Shown piece after piece: positions 35,538 through 47,689 of a DNA stretch of 64,000 bases. Within the stretch, counting starts at the first letter, position 1. Each line of letters starts with the position of its first letter. Location: assembly GCA_021397835.1 (NCBI GenBank), contig JAJFZO010000407.1, positions 3,224,001 to 3,288,000 of the forward strand. Reading direction: 5' to 3'. Position numbers and translations under genes: made by a program. The notes under the pieces are model-generated. The model saw only the letters and a list, made by a program, of their open reading frames with translations, ran no database searches and was not told the origin of the DNA. This DNA is from Moringa oleifera (lineage: Eukaryota > Streptophyta > Magnoliopsida > Brassicales > Moringaceae).

Positions 35538-38500
35538 TTTCTGGTTCTTCAGCCAGGCGTTCAGTCGAACGCTTGCTGATCTTAAACCTTCTCTAACAGA
35601 AACCCAGCTTTAATATCAGAAGAGAACTCGAAAAGGGCGAACAGTTTGCATAGAAGAAAACCAGAGAAGTTGAAATCCGTGACAGTTTTCACTTTTTCTG
35701 AGGAGAAAGAAGAATGAGAATCCCCGCCGCTTCTGAAACAAAAATGCTACTACTCTCAATGCTGGAACTCCTTCAAGGCCATAGTTAATGCTCCTGCTTA
35801 CGCTTTTGCTTTCATCATTTGGCTTCTATTGTATCAGTGCATACTGATTCTTCTCATCCCACATTCCCCCGCTTTTTAAAAATAGTACAATATGTTCTGT
35901 ACGTCTATAAAGTCACCGTGAAGCTTTAACAATTTTCCTTTCTTTCTCATTTTCTTTTCCTCCAAGCAATAACAATGATTTACATTCAACCATCTAACTT
36001 GTTCAATATCATAAAGACAATAATTCAGCTAAGTTAAGATTACCCATTTTGTGTTTATATTAGAAAATTCTGATTTCATACTTCAATAAATATGATATTT
36101 CCATAAACCTGTCATTTTTTAATCAAAATCATATTTTGTTTTGAATTATATTGTTTTTTAAAAAAATTATGACATATATTAATTTAATAAAATAAATAAT
36201 TTAATTTTATTTTATTATTATAATCAATTGTAAATATATCCTTAAGTGAATATCAGAAAATAACCTTAAACTTTGGATGGATTTTAATTTAAAATTTATC
36301 ATTTTAATTTTTAATTTCAGTTAATTTGAATTTTATTAAAAATTTTAAAATTTAAAGATACTCAAATTAAATATTTTATATAATAAATTTTGATTTAAAA
36401 TTTTATCGTATACATAAAGAAATATCAAAGCTACTATTATAAAATATTTTGTTAATTTTTTTATGTTAATCAATATTTTGAAAAATTTATAAATAATATA
36501 CATCAACAACAGAATATTATTTAAATTTAAAAAAGATACAAAATTTATTTAAGTTATATTTAAAATATTTTAATAATTATTAATTTGTTTATAACTATTT
36601 GAGTCCATATCCAAAATCAAATCAAATTAAAATTTTAAATGACCAACTGAAAAATGTTAATGATAAAATTAAAGTAAAATTCAAGATCTTTTTCCATATT
36701 TACCTTTTATCCTTTTATCTACTTAAAAAAATTAATACAATTTAAAGCAACAAAAAAATTAAATTTTATTAATTTCCATATTCTTGGTGTATCATACCTT
36801 TAGTACCTTTAATGGGATTAATTAATGAAATAATAAATAAATAAATATTTTACAGTAAAAAAAAAAAAAAAACTACTAGAAGACACTCATTTATTAAATA
36901 TTACACGTGAGACAAGGAGTGTACAGATTTATGTATAGATTCAAAATTTGAAAGACGCAACAGGGTAAAGTATAGATGTCTGTTTTCCAGCTGTTGCTGT
37001 CACGTGATGTTTCTGAAGTCTGTAATTTATCTGCCTCCTTCCCCTTCCTCTTGTTTTCTTTTCAAAATTATCTTTTGTTATTTTTTTATTTTTTAAAAAA
37101 TATTTTTAATAGGACTCCTTGCCTCCCATAAATACTTTATTATAAATTATATTAAAATTGATGCATGTGCCAGGTTTGTTCACTTTGATAATATAAGATT
37201 GTTAATACTATAAGATTTTGTGACAACAAAGGTAGTATGATGAATGGATATAATACTGTTTTCACCAACCATCATTTTATAAATATTATTATTTTAAAAT
37301 TAATTAATAATGTAATTAAACATAATATCATTACTGAAATTAATTTGTTTGATTAATATCATGTTGTAATTGCAGTTATGTTTAAATTAATTTCAGTTAT
37401 ATATTAATATTTTATTTAAATTTAATTTAAATTTTTTTAAAAAGTTAAGAATTAGGGACATAAATTTAGTTTTTTAATATGATAATTTCTTGTTAAAATT
37501 TTTCTCCAAAAAATATTCAAATTATTATCATAAAAAATTTTAAAATTTTTGAGCACTGAATTTTTTTTTTTAAAAAATTATGTTATTAAAACTTAAATAT
37601 ATATATATATATATATTAAGAAATAGCTCATTAAATTAAAAGATGAACTCAAAATTAAATGTAAAATTTATTTGAGTAATTTTTTAAATATTTTAACAAT
37701 AATAGATAATATTTTATTGATATGATTTTTTGAACAACCAGTGGGGAACTAAGATTTTTAGTTATGGTGGGTTAAATTTTTTTTTATGAGATATAAGATT
37801 TTTTAAATTTCAAAAATAAATATATACTAACTTAAAAAATATAATGAGTTTTAATTTTTTAAAATATAATTATTTTTAAATTAAAATTTTTAATATGAGA
37901 TCTTCCATTATTAAATTCATCAATGATATAATATGTATCGATTGATTCAATAATATTTTTTAATATAAATAATCATACCATCAGTAAAAAAAATCATAAT
38001 ATATTTTATTGTATAAATTTTTTAATTAAAAATTAATGATATATTAAACTTAAATTACATTAGAAAAAATATATAAGCTTGTCAAAATAGTTATTTTCAT
38101 TTATTTTAATTTTTTTAAAATTAAAGTGACATCTTTATCACTTATTATTCATTAAAAATTTTGAATGCTTTTAAATAATTCATTCCATTATCCCTGAAAC
38201 TCATAGTTATTTGATTGGTATTATTATCGGCATTATTGCACACAATGGACTAATGGGTTCAGTATTACTCCGCGATATACTTCACTCACCTGTATGTGCG
38301 GAATGTATTTGTTTAATTGAACTGTTTATATAAATATTCATTAATAACAAGATATCATATTATTTTAAAATTAAAAAAATTATATAAATATTATTTAAAA
38401 TTTAAGTTTTACTCTCTATTTTTAATTAAACTTTAATTTTTAAAACGTTTCTAAATAAACTCTTATTTATCAATTTGAATCAAATTAAACTCTATCAAAA

Positions 38501-38866
38501 AATTAAAATTTTAAAAATTTAAATAAAAATAAATTTTGATTTAAAATTTTTTAAAAATATAAAAATATTTCATGTACAATCACAAAAGAAAAAAATGATT
38601 TTTTGAGTATCAAAAATATCTTTTAAAATATTTATGCTATTAAAAAAATTATAAAAAATTTTATTAATAAAAAATTATTTAAATTAAAGAGATGAAATCC
38701 AAATAGAGTTTATAATAAATTTAAGTAATTTTTAAAATATTTTAATAATAAAAATATTATTAATTTTTTATAATTATTTTATTAAAAATAATTTAAATAA
38801 AATTTTATGCAAATAAATTAAAATTAAAAAAATTGATTATAAAAAAGAACAAAATTATTTTTGATG

Positions 38867-38901
<35 letters not shown>

Positions 38902-38912
38902 GTATGTATATA
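38867..38912. repeat. Compound (TA)n-(TATG)n microsatellite
   Basis: A TA run passes into TATG units and back to TA. Confidence 0.9.
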
Positions 38913-39552
38913 TTGCAAGCAAAGAAAGATAAGAATGCAGCTCCATTGTTAATCCAGAAACACTGTAGATTAGCTTGCACTTCACTCAAAGAAACAATTT
39001 ATCAGACACTTGAACTCCATTATGGAGCACACCTGCCTGGCAGCGAAAACCTGGAACAGAAGCTTTAAGCAACACTCATTATCATCATGCAAGTGGACCA
39101 CTGTTCAGGCCCAGATTTGATTCATCACACCATCCAATCAAGACCTTCATTATATTCACTTAATTGGATCAACATAATGTTAATTAACCTGACTTCGAAT
39201 GTTAACCCATCCTTTTTCCCTGGAAACAAGAAAAAGATGCAAGTGATAAAGGCGTCATGTCCCCGAATCAAATCTGCATCACTAAAGACTTTTTCTCTTC
39301 CGTCTTGAAAGCTATTAGCTCCAAATTTATTCTTTAAATGATAAAAATTAACCTGATGATTTAATTACAATACGTGAACATATAATAATTTAGCAAAATT
39401 AATAATTATTTTTTAATTTTTTATTATAATTATAGTCACAAGATCAAATTCTAAGCTCATGCACCAATTTCTATCGTGACATCTTAATTTGGGCGCCTCA
39501 GAATTTATATATGTTTATATGCTGTTACAATTTTTCAGATTTTTTTTAAGCC

Positions 39553-39572
39553 AAAAAAAAAAAAAAAAAAAA
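39553..39572. repeat. Poly-A run, 20 bases
   Basis: Twenty A flanked by CC on both sides; no AATAAA lies in the expected place upstream, so it is not scored as a retrocopy tail. Confidence 0.85.
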
Positions 39573-40590
39573 CCTTAGAATCATATGGCATTGCTTGGGT
39601 ATGGCCATTTTTGGTCCAAGCGAGCTGGATCAAAAGCTGGTTTGTGCTTAATGGGGTGGCCTGTTCTGACAATGGACAGGCCAGATGGAATGCCCACCAG
39701 GACAACTTTTTCTGATTGCAACGGAGATTGATTGCAAGTTGCCTGTTGGGCATCAGGCCCAACAAGTTGTCAGATTATCTCAGTAAAAATATGCTTATAA
39801 TTTGCTTGGATAAAGAGTTTTCTTTTATTTTTTTACATAAAATTTAAAAAATATTTTTATGATTTATATAAATAATATAAAAAAATAAAAAACAAGTGAA
39901 CATAAATATTAATCATTAATACAATTTAACTCACGTTTCATCATCTTTAAAAAAGATACATCACCCATAAATTAATCTTTGACACTTGATATCTCTGCAT
40001 AATGACTAATATTTTTTTCAACCATTTTATTCATCAATTTAACATAATTTCAAAATATCAATGTAATATGTTGATCAAACTTAGCCATTGGTCAGTTTAA
40101 TATTCACAAAAGCATTAGATCCATATGGTACTGGAAACACATCACAGGATGGAAATTAAATGCATAAGACGAGCTATTATTATGATAATCATATACAATA
40201 AAGTTTAAATTAAAACATTTGGACTGTCCAAATTTATTTTTCTTAGTTGCTCGGGGAATTAAATGCTAATCTAACTCCCTGATTGTTCTTGCTCCTTAAG
40301 GAATCAAACTTCCAATCTGCCCACAATTAATGTGAAGAAATTAGGCCACAAGTACATGTACTCCTTATAACTCTATCTGTTTATGATTTATCTCTTCATT
40401 CATTCGCCTGAAAATCTACGGGAATGTTCTCTGCTCCTTAACCACACGTGTCTCTATCAGAAAACAAGTGACCCTCTGCAGCTCCACCACTACCATAGAT
40501 CATGTTCGTGTCATCTAAAAGTCCAACAAGCCATCTGATTCTGCCACGTCATGTGCTTATGGACATGATTGATTGATTATCGTCATGCAA

Positions 40591-41427
40591 TCACGTGCAG
40601 TCTTGGTTGAAACTCCGTCCGGTGCTGGCCCTGATGAGAGTTTTCCACAGGCGTTGGATCTCTCCGAAGACATCGTCGGTGGGGAGATGGAACCGGCAAG
40701 AGGGACAGGTGTTTCTCTTCCTCAACCATGGAAGTATGCAGGACCAATGAAACAAATGCTTACATGGTAACTCACACACGTCTCTCCCTTCTCTCATCTC
40801 CTCCTTACATACAGCACAGTCCATTCCGTCGCCATCTCTCACTTCCACAGCCGGCAGAGCCACCACAGCCGCGCACGCAGTGGCTACCTCCCTCCCTTCC
40901 TTCCCCTCGAAACCACCCATCACGCCGCTGAACCTCAAACACCTCGTCACCAACTCAATGTACGGAAGCAGAACTCCACCATTGTACACTCCGATGCCGC
41001 ACAGGTTGTTGAACATGGTGTGAAACCACAGATTACCCAGAACTACGCGCCACCCAGAAGGTGGTCCCCGGAGAACTTCAGGATCATGCTGGTGGGTATC
41101 GCAAAGGAAGAGGAGGAGCAACACGGAGTCAAGGTCACGGAGTTTGATGGAAGCGGCGGAGGGGTGCAGCAGAGGAGGATGCAAGTGGAGAGTGAGGAGG
41201 TGGAGGAGGGACAGAAGGTGGCGAGCAATAAGTAGTGTCTTGTCGTGTAGAGACAGCGAGAGGAGGCGTTGAAGGGTGAGGGAGAAGAGAGAAGGAGACG
41301 AGAGGATGTAAGAGAGGCGGCGGTGGTGGTGGCGGGAGAGGGAGAGGATGGAACGAGTGAGATCTGAGAACTGGAGAGGAGTGAGAGTAGAGAGTGCTCC
41401 CATGATTGTTGTTTCCTCCTCCATCAT
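40591..41427 (-). CDS. SGR9: RING-H2 E3 ubiquitin ligase, SGR9-like
   Basis: Arabidopsis SGR9 is an amyloplast-associated RING E3 that promotes statolith detachment from actin in shoot gravitropism. This intronless gene encodes 278 aa. The N-terminal two-thirds is Leu-rich and helical (TIMGALSTLTPLQFSDLTRS; YIELVTRCLRF), like SGR9. The RING-H2 domain at about 204-245 is complete: CAVC, then ELPCKHLFHWSC and TCPSC, giving C-x2-C-x14-C-x-H-x2-H-x2-C-x10-C-x2-C. The open frame extends one codon upstream with TTG; the first ATG is at 41427. The gene sits near the PP2C and MOS11 genes, as SGR9 (At5g02750) does in Arabidopsis from memory, which supports orthology. Confidence 0.9.
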   Translation of the reverse strand: MMEEETTIMGALSTLTPLQFSDLTRSILSLSRHHHRRLSYILSSPSLFSLTLQRLLSLSLHDKTLLIARHLLSLLHLLTLHLHPPLLHPSAASIKLRDLDSVLLLLFLCDTHQHDPEVLRGPPSGWRVVLGNLWFHTMFNNLCGIGVYNGGVLLPYIELVTRCLRFSGVMGGFEGKEGREVATACAAVVALPAVEVRDGDGMDCAVCKEEMREGRDVCELPCKHLFHWSCILPWLRKRNTCPSCRFHLPTDDVFGEIQRLWKTLIRASTGRSFNQDCT

Positions 41428-43702
41428 CAATATGGGATCCTGTGCTTCCTTTTGCCTCCTGGACTCTCACTTTAAGGCCTGGAAGCTTTGACTGAGTAGA
41501 GCTGTTTATTAGCTAATCACCGTTTTCTTCTTTGTTTATTACCCCCCACAAACATCCATCATGTCAATGTCAATAAAAAAGAGAAGCTGCAGTTATTACT
41601 GAATAATTGTTAAAATAAAAAAATGAAATATGATATTTCTAATAAACATTCATTTATATTTAAACTAATACTTTAATATTTTTAAAAATTAATATCTTAA
41701 AAAGAAATGCAATATTAATCAAATTCTTTATATTATTCTATCATAATAAATAAAAAAATTAAAAAAACTATAATTAATTCCCAGAAAAGATCCTAATCTT
41801 GAATCTTACTTACAAATCAAAATTTGCTTACCATCAAATATTACTAGAGGAAGACGGTAAGTTGAGTTGGATCATTGGTGCTATGAAAAAAATAAATTTA
41901 TGCAAGTAATTGGTGTTATGAAATAAAAAGAAAAAAAAACCCAATAATGGGTTTTAGAAGATCTGGTTGACAATATTGGAAGCTAGCCAAGAGAAGGATG
42001 TGGCGTGGAGTGGCTAGTAGTGTAGGCTGTTTGTCCACAAGTAAGTGTCCAATTCAGACAAGCTTGACACTCTGTTTTCTTAGCATTATCTTCTAATACT
42101 ATGGCATTTCACTCCTCATGAGCAAGAAAACAAGCAGAAGAGAAAAAAAAATTCATTGGCCCATCCATGGCTCCTTTCTCTTGTCCCCTGCAAGTTACCA
42201 AATATGCTACTCTATGAACTTGTTATGATCCACACTATCATCTTTAAGCTTCTACAGTCTTGAATGGTTCAATATTAACCATTATCTCTATGTATTTTTC
42301 TCACACAGATCCAATTTTAATCATGCTTTTAGAAAAAGCTGTCTTTTCATAAATTCATCAAAAATTTTAGTTATGTTATGTTTTATTTTTAGTTTTATAT
42401 CAAACAAAAATTTATCAATTGAATATAATATAAATTTATATGCATCATAATCTTACAAGACAAGTATCAAAAAATCAACTCTACGATTAGAGTCAAAACA
42501 GATAATGTTTTGTGAGATAATAAATTTTTGTCTGCGACTTTGAGGAGAAAACTTGATTTTTTTCTTAAAGACACCTCTAATTTTTGCTCTATTTGATAGG
42601 ATTTGTCATGAAATGTGAAAGTTCAGAGCCACTTGGAATAAAATCTTGCGTTTACAGCTAATGATGTGATATGAGAAGGGAAAAAATGGTGAGTGAGGTA
42701 AAATCCAACAGCAAAAGAACTAGGAAAAACTGGGGTAGAGTTCTAACTAGGTTAAAGGCGACAAAGGAGGAACATGGTGGGAGGGTTCAGTGACCAGGGA
42801 CCGACAAGAGGAAAGATGAGATATAAACTATTGGAAAAAGTAAATGACAGGATACTTTTCCTTCAAGCAAATATTCCCAGCAGGACAAAAGAAAAGGAAA
42901 ATGTAAAGAACCTCTCAATTAAAGAAGTAAAGATGAGCAAGAAAATCTGTGGGTTAGGATTTTCAATTACTCAGAAGAGCACCTTCTACAGTCTCAATTT
43001 ACCTTCACAAATAATGGTATAGATCTCATCTAAATTTATAAACAAAGAAGGCTAGGCTTCATTTCATAACAAGAGTATCCATCCTTAATACCAAAAGCAA
43101 TATTCATATCATTTCACTCAATGCATTTCCTTTGAGGATGAATAGAAGTTGATGTTAATTGTCACTATATCTAACCTCATACGCAATCCCTAAAAAATGG
43201 AAATCTGAAAATCCCTATCAAGAACAGCAACCAGCATGTGATTTAATGCGAGTGAAACCTCTCAAAGCCCAGCATCTGTGGTCTTTGCTGCCTCCTACGA
43301 GTAAAAACGAATGAATAAGTTAAATCATTAAGTATGTTTCCTCCAATCAAAACTCTTGATAGAAGCTTATAAAGCTGGTTTTTGACAAATACACACCTTG
43401 GTCAGATTGCTGAATCCCAGTTACCCAATGATGGTAATCAAATGCTTATTAAAGTGGTGGCTTATGCCATTAGATACCTTTTTGGCCTGGAAAGAGCAAT
43501 TGGAGTTCTTGCAGGCCTGGACAAAAACTGTGAACCATAAGGTCCTCAAGTGTACTTCACGTTTACAATTTTCTGAGACATAAGTTTCCAACAAGTTGTA
43601 GTCTGCTCATCATACTTATCTTGAGATAGAGAGCCTTATTCTCTCATCGACCAAGCAAGACTTCCAATCGCATGTATCCTTTAGATTCTTTTACTTCATG
43701 TG
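41428..43702. other. SGR9 promoter and PPR downstream spacer
   Basis: 41428-41560 is the immediate upstream region of the RING gene. AT-rich DNA occupies about 41580-41900. Short frames at 42774-43022 and 43398-43583 (+) show no family features and look accidental. The last few hundred bases are 3' flank of the PPR gene. Confidence 0.6.
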
Positions 43703-45553
43703 TCATTTGCAATAAAGCTTGCATTCCTGATTACTTTCAATCCAGCTACTGCCTGGGATTTTCTTCAACCCAATGTTCCTCATTTTTTCCCTGATTCTAT
43801 CAGCTTCTTCCCATCTCCCAGCTTGTGAATATAAATTTGCCATAATGATGTAATTCCCAGTATTTTCAGGTTCAATCTCAAACAACCTATCAAAAACAAA
43901 CTGCCCAAGTTCAACATCACCGCGAACCGAAGCCCCATTTAACAAAACACCCCAACCCTTAGCATTTGGTTCTACTGGCATCTTAGAGATAAATTCAGTT
44001 GCTTCAGAGAGCCTCCCTGCTCGGCTCAGAACCCCCACCATGCAGGCATAATGCTCATGTGAGGGCTGAACACCATATCCTGTAAACATGATATCAAAGA
44101 TCTCTTGAGCTTTATCTACCGCTCCGGAATGAGCACAAGCTGACAACACTGCTGTGAATGTGACTGCATCTGGCTGAATGCCACTATTCAGCATCTCCTC
44201 AAAAAGACTAAGAGCAGTATTAGCATCCCCATGGCCAGCATATGCTGATATTATTGCAGTCCAAACAATTAAGCTCCGATCTTTGGATTGATTAAAAACG
44301 CTCTGTGCCCCATGAAGAAACCCCAGCTTTGCATAAGTATCTATAATAGCAGTTGTAACATAAATATTACAATCATAACCATTTCTCACAGCATAAGCAT
44401 GAATTTCCTTCCCTCCTTTCAGATTTGAATAATATGAAAATGTAGGAAGAATACTAGAAAGGGTCACAGTATTTGGTCTAAAACCAGATTCTTGCATATC
44501 TCGAACTAAATAAAAAACCGCCTCCTGCCTGTTATTCTGCACCAGACCTGAAATAACAGCGTTCCACGTACTCAGTGTCCTGTTTTCCATTCCTTGAAAA
44601 AGATTTATTGCTTCCTCAACCAATCCATGAAGCATATACCCAGAAATAATAGCTCCATAAGTGACAGCATCCTTATCAGTCATCTCCTCAAACAATGCTC
44701 TGGCATAATCCAAACTACCGCATTTCGCGTAGAATCCGACCAAAGCATTACAAACCGAAATATCCATCTCTATTTGACTCTCAATCACATGCCGATGAAC
44801 TTCCATTCCGAAAATAAGATCCTTTGACTGCCCACACGCCTGCAAGACACTAACCAGGGTCACCCCATTGGGCCTCATAACAGAAGAAGCCAACATCTCG
44901 CTGTATAACCCCTTGCATTCCTCGTAAGACCCAAATTGAGAGTACCCAGCAATCATCGAATTCCACGAAACCACATCCCTCTCTTGCATCCTGTCGAACA
45001 ACCTCCTGGAGGACACGATATCGTCACACTTTGAGTAGTACGTGACTAACCCATTACCCACGAACACATCCGCATCGACCCCACTCCGCAAAACGAATCC
45101 GTGCACCTCCCTGGCCAACAACCTCGACTCGCAGAACGAACCCGACAGAGCTTTTAAAACGCAGGAGACGGTATAATTGTCAGGCCTGACAGACACAGAA
45201 CAGGACTTAAGCCACGACGAGAACAACGTTAACAAATCGAAGTACATGTCATGGAGGGAATAGGCGATGATGATAGCGTTGTAAGAGAAGGCGTTTTTGC
45301 ATGGGATTTTGTCGAACACATGCCGGGCTTGCCGCAGGCGGTTCTGCTTGGAATATGAGTTAATAAGCTTCGAGGCCAGGAAGTTGTCAGGAGTGACGGA
45401 ACGGAGGACGATGCGCGCATGGAGTTGAAGCGCGAGGGGAGAGAAGTGGCGATCGGTGAAGTGTTGGATGAGATGGCCGTAAGCGCCATAGTCAATGGTT
45501 GCTGTGTTGGACAGGCTTTGCAGGGCGCGTTGAATTTGGGCGCTGATCTTCAT
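43703..45553 (-). CDS. PLS/E-class pentatricopeptide repeat protein
   Basis: PPR proteins bind organelle RNA one base per repeat and guide editing, splicing or stability. This intronless gene encodes 616 aa and about 14 repeats in P-L-S order, with typical units such as [20 protein letters not shown] and DAVTYGAIISGYMLHGLVEE. It ends with an E-type extension (GWGVLLNGASVRGDVELGQF... KKIPGSSWIE) and stops soon after, without a DYW deaminase domain. The N-terminus is not an obvious long transit peptide, though organelle targeting is expected. The start ATG at 45553 faces the Tudor-like gene's leader a few hundred bases away. Position and class fit At2g37310 (from memory). Confidence 0.92.
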   Translation of the reverse strand: MKISAQIQRALQSLSNTATIDYGAYGHLIQHFTDRHFSPLALQLHARIVLRSVTPDNFLASKLINSYSKQNRLRQARHVFDKIPCKNAFSYNAIIIAYSLHDMYFDLLTLFSSWLKSCSVSVRPDNYTVSCVLKALSGSFCESRLLAREVHGFVLRSGVDADVFVGNGLVTYYSKCDDIVSSRRLFDRMQERDVVSWNSMIAGYSQFGSYEECKGLYSEMLASSVMRPNGVTLVSVLQACGQSKDLIFGMEVHRHVIESQIEMDISVCNALVGFYAKCGSLDYARALFEEMTDKDAVTYGAIISGYMLHGLVEEAINLFQGMENRTLSTWNAVISGLVQNNRQEAVFYLVRDMQESGFRPNTVTLSSILPTFSYYSNLKGGKEIHAYAVRNGYDCNIYVTTAIIDTYAKLGFLHGAQSVFNQSKDRSLIVWTAIISAYAGHGDANTALSLFEEMLNSGIQPDAVTFTAVLSACAHSGAVDKAQEIFDIMFTGYGVQPSHEHYACMVGVLSRAGRLSEATEFISKMPVEPNAKGWGVLLNGASVRGDVELGQFVFDRLFEIEPENTGNYIIMANLYSQAGRWEEADRIREKMRNIGLKKIPGSSWIESNQECKLYCK

Positions 45554-47185
45554 TCATTAACCATTTTCCTTTGTGTTCGATAAACCGGTTAAACGGTTTT
45601 ATTCAGGGAAATGGTCGAATGGATCGGACAAACGGTGCCGTTTTCAGAGCATCCTTGTGACTTGTGAGTTGCCCTAAACGCATCGTTTTGTTTTCAGTGA
45701 TTTAGCTGCGGTGCGGGACAAAGGGATCTTAACCTGGCTCCTTCTCGGTACCTGAAAGTTCCAATTCTTTGCAACTGAAGCAATTAGGGTTTTGTTGGTT
45801 TTCAAAGGGAAGAGAGAAAGGAGATGCAAAATGGGAACAGCGAGAAGGTCGAGGTGATTACCCTAAGGAGAGATGCATTTTTGGACGAATTAGAAGCTTT
45901 GATCTTCTTTCCATCCAGTTTCCATGGTATCATACCTCAAGCCATTTCCGCCTCATACATTTTGTTTTCTTGTCAGAAAAATTTAGACTTCATTATATGG
46001 AACAATTGTGTGATTTGAAGTTCATTTTTCTTCCTTTACCCTACCGTAACTAAGGAAAAATAATGCTAATGCCAAATGTTTTTCTTGAATATCTTTTTTT
46101 GGCTTTTCTATTTTTCTTAGTGGCTTAGCAAAATCAAGTTTTCCTGGAAACTCCATTTCTATCATTGTTTCTTATGGAGCATGAATTGTCTTGAGCTAAT
46201 AGGACTGTTATTGGATGGAAGTTCTTTCGGGCAGCTTCAGCCTTCGGTCAACTTTGATGTCTTAAGTGTAAAGAATTCTGAGGAGTCAAGTTAGTCTTAA
46301 GAGCAACTTAATGTTTATATTTAGTTTAGAGCTCTATGCATAAAATTGTGAGTGCAGAAAGATTATGCTGAAGATTCTTGCACTGGAAATGAGTGGCCAA
46401 CTGCATTCTCTTTCTTCCTGTTTTTGGTATCTTGTCTCTATATCTGTCAGTGAAACTTGAATGTGGATCCATTTTCTTGATTGTGTTCTTGAAAGTTTTG
46501 CGTTCAAGTTCCATATTGATATTCACTCTTTCACCATGCCTGAAGATTTGAGTAGCTTGGATGTAATTGTTGTGTCTATAACACTCACAATTCGCACTTA
46601 AAACCAGCTACACTTATTTGCACCTACTGCCCGGCATAGTTCTCAATTAAAAGTGGAGATCAAAAGGATCAAAAGGATAATGTAGGAAAGGAATAGTTGC
46701 ATACTTGGGGCAAAGTAATTAGAGTAGGAGGCAAACTCTTATAACTGGTTTTCCTGCCCGCGTAATTTCAGACCATTCTCTGCAAAGATCACCATTGTGC
46801 ATAGAAGAAGCTGACTGATTTATGCTGGTTGAGACATACTTCTTGCAGCCTGGAAATCAGCTTGTCCAATAAATGGGTATTCAGCCAGTTAACTTTTTGC
46901 ATAGATGGTACTATTTGCTTGTATTTGCTGTATTGGGTGAACTGTACATAGATAAAGCTGAATGTGCTCGGGACTTTTTTCACTTTTTACATTTTATAGA
47001 TCACCTTGTTTCATAGGGTTGCTTTTTGCTCTGTTCTCTATTAAGTTTTCCATTAGTAAATCTTAAAACTGTTTCAAATTGGAAGCTTTAGTTGTGAAAT
47101 CATATTTGTTGAAAGATCAAACTGTCATTTAATTTTTCAGATTGTTGAACTCTTCTCATAAGCTTCATGTGAAAGAGTGCTGTAA
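45554..47185 (+). other. Divergent promoter and 5' leader with intron for the Tudor-like gene
   Basis: 45554-45770 separates two divergent genes and carries AAACGGTGCCGTTTT at 45630-45644. A leader exon appears to run from about 45770 to 45926, ending CCATG|GTATCA, and to join at TTTTCAG (ending about 47141) just before the main ORF. The leader contains an ATG at 45824. After splicing, this upstream ORF would stop after 36 codons. An in-frame TAA lies directly before the main ATG. 46000-47100 is intron-like and T-rich. Confidence 0.5.
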
Positions 47186-47689
47186 ATGGAAAACAGATTG
47201 AGTAATCCAGAATCAGAGTCTTTACAGACAGGAGTTTTTGAGTTACCAGGAGAGCCTGCTGTTATTATCAATGGAGTGCCTGATGTACCCCCAAGTGATG
47301 GTACCCCTATCCTGGCAGATGGTGCAAGTGCTGTAGAATCTCATGAGTCTACTGGCGCTGGTGAATGGCTGGAAGGAAGGGAAGTCTGGAAGTTTTTCTT
47401 GGACCGTTATTACTCTGGTACAGTGACCAAGTTTGACAAAGAAACTGGCTGGTACAGGGTGGAGTACGAAGATGGTGATTCAGAAGATCTTGATTGGCGT
47501 GAGTTGGAAGAGGTGCTTTTGCCACTGGATGTTACAATTCCATTGAAAGCATTAGCACTGAAGATCGTCAAGAAGACCCAGAAATCATCTCATAAATCAG
47601 GACAAAATGCTGGTTGGTCACAAACTAGAAAGACCACAAACTCAGGAAAAAGGGCAAAGAAGATTGAGGGACATGAAGAAGGTAGTTGA
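47186..47689 (+). CDS. Small Tudor/agenet-like chromatin-reader protein
   Basis: A single coding exon encodes 167 aa. Residues 1-50 are acidic and flexible. Residues about 57-110 form a Tudor-like barrel: EGREVWKFFLDRYYSGTVTK, then ETGWYRVEYEDGDSEDLDW. The VxYEDGDxExL signature is shared with plant PTM-type and PDS5-type Tudor domains, which bind modified histones. The C-terminus is Lys/Arg-rich (KKTQKSSHKSGQ, GKRAKKIEGHEEG), suggesting nuclear localisation or DNA contact. The start is fixed by an in-frame TAA immediately upstream. I do not know a named orthologue. It lies just upstream of another chromatin-related gene (NFRKB-like) in the same orientation, but separate leader sequence argues for two genes. 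Confidence 0.75.
   Translation: MENRLSNPESESLQTGVFELPGEPAVIINGVPDVPPSDGTPILADGASAVESHESTGAGEWLEGREVWKFFLDRYYSGTVTKFDKETGWYRVEYEDGDSEDLDWRELEEVLLPLDVTIPLKALALKIVKKTQKSSHKSGQNAGWSQTRKTTNSGKRAKKIEGHEEGS

Larger units (their letters stand above)
35538..40590. other. Large AT-rich intergenic region
   Basis: Five kilobases without a supported gene. 35538-35900 should hold the promoter of the coiled-coil gene. 36060-38870 is almost wholly A/T with short repeats and no coding signal. A (TA)n-(TATG)n compound repeat lies at 38867-38912, and a 20-base poly-A run at 39553-39572. Small frames at 39087-39308 (+) and 39535-39765 (-) resemble nothing known. 40250-40590 is the 3' flank of the RING gene. Confidence 0.6.

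Noticed and set aside
36060..38870. Possible transposons hidden in the long AT-rich block.
   Set aside because: I found no terminal repeats, coding remnants or target-site duplications by eye.
39553..39572. Poly-A run as the end of a second retrocopy.
   Set aside because: No AATAAA at the right distance upstream, no decayed coding sequence and no flanking direct repeat were seen.
43398..43583. Plus-strand frame with protein-like look near the PPR gene.
   Set aside because: It lies in the PPR 3' flank, has no family resemblance and no splice support.
45769..46053. Separate 94-residue gene at the start of the Tudor-like leader.
   Set aside because: It overlaps the 45824 upstream ORF in another frame and crosses the likely donor at 45927.
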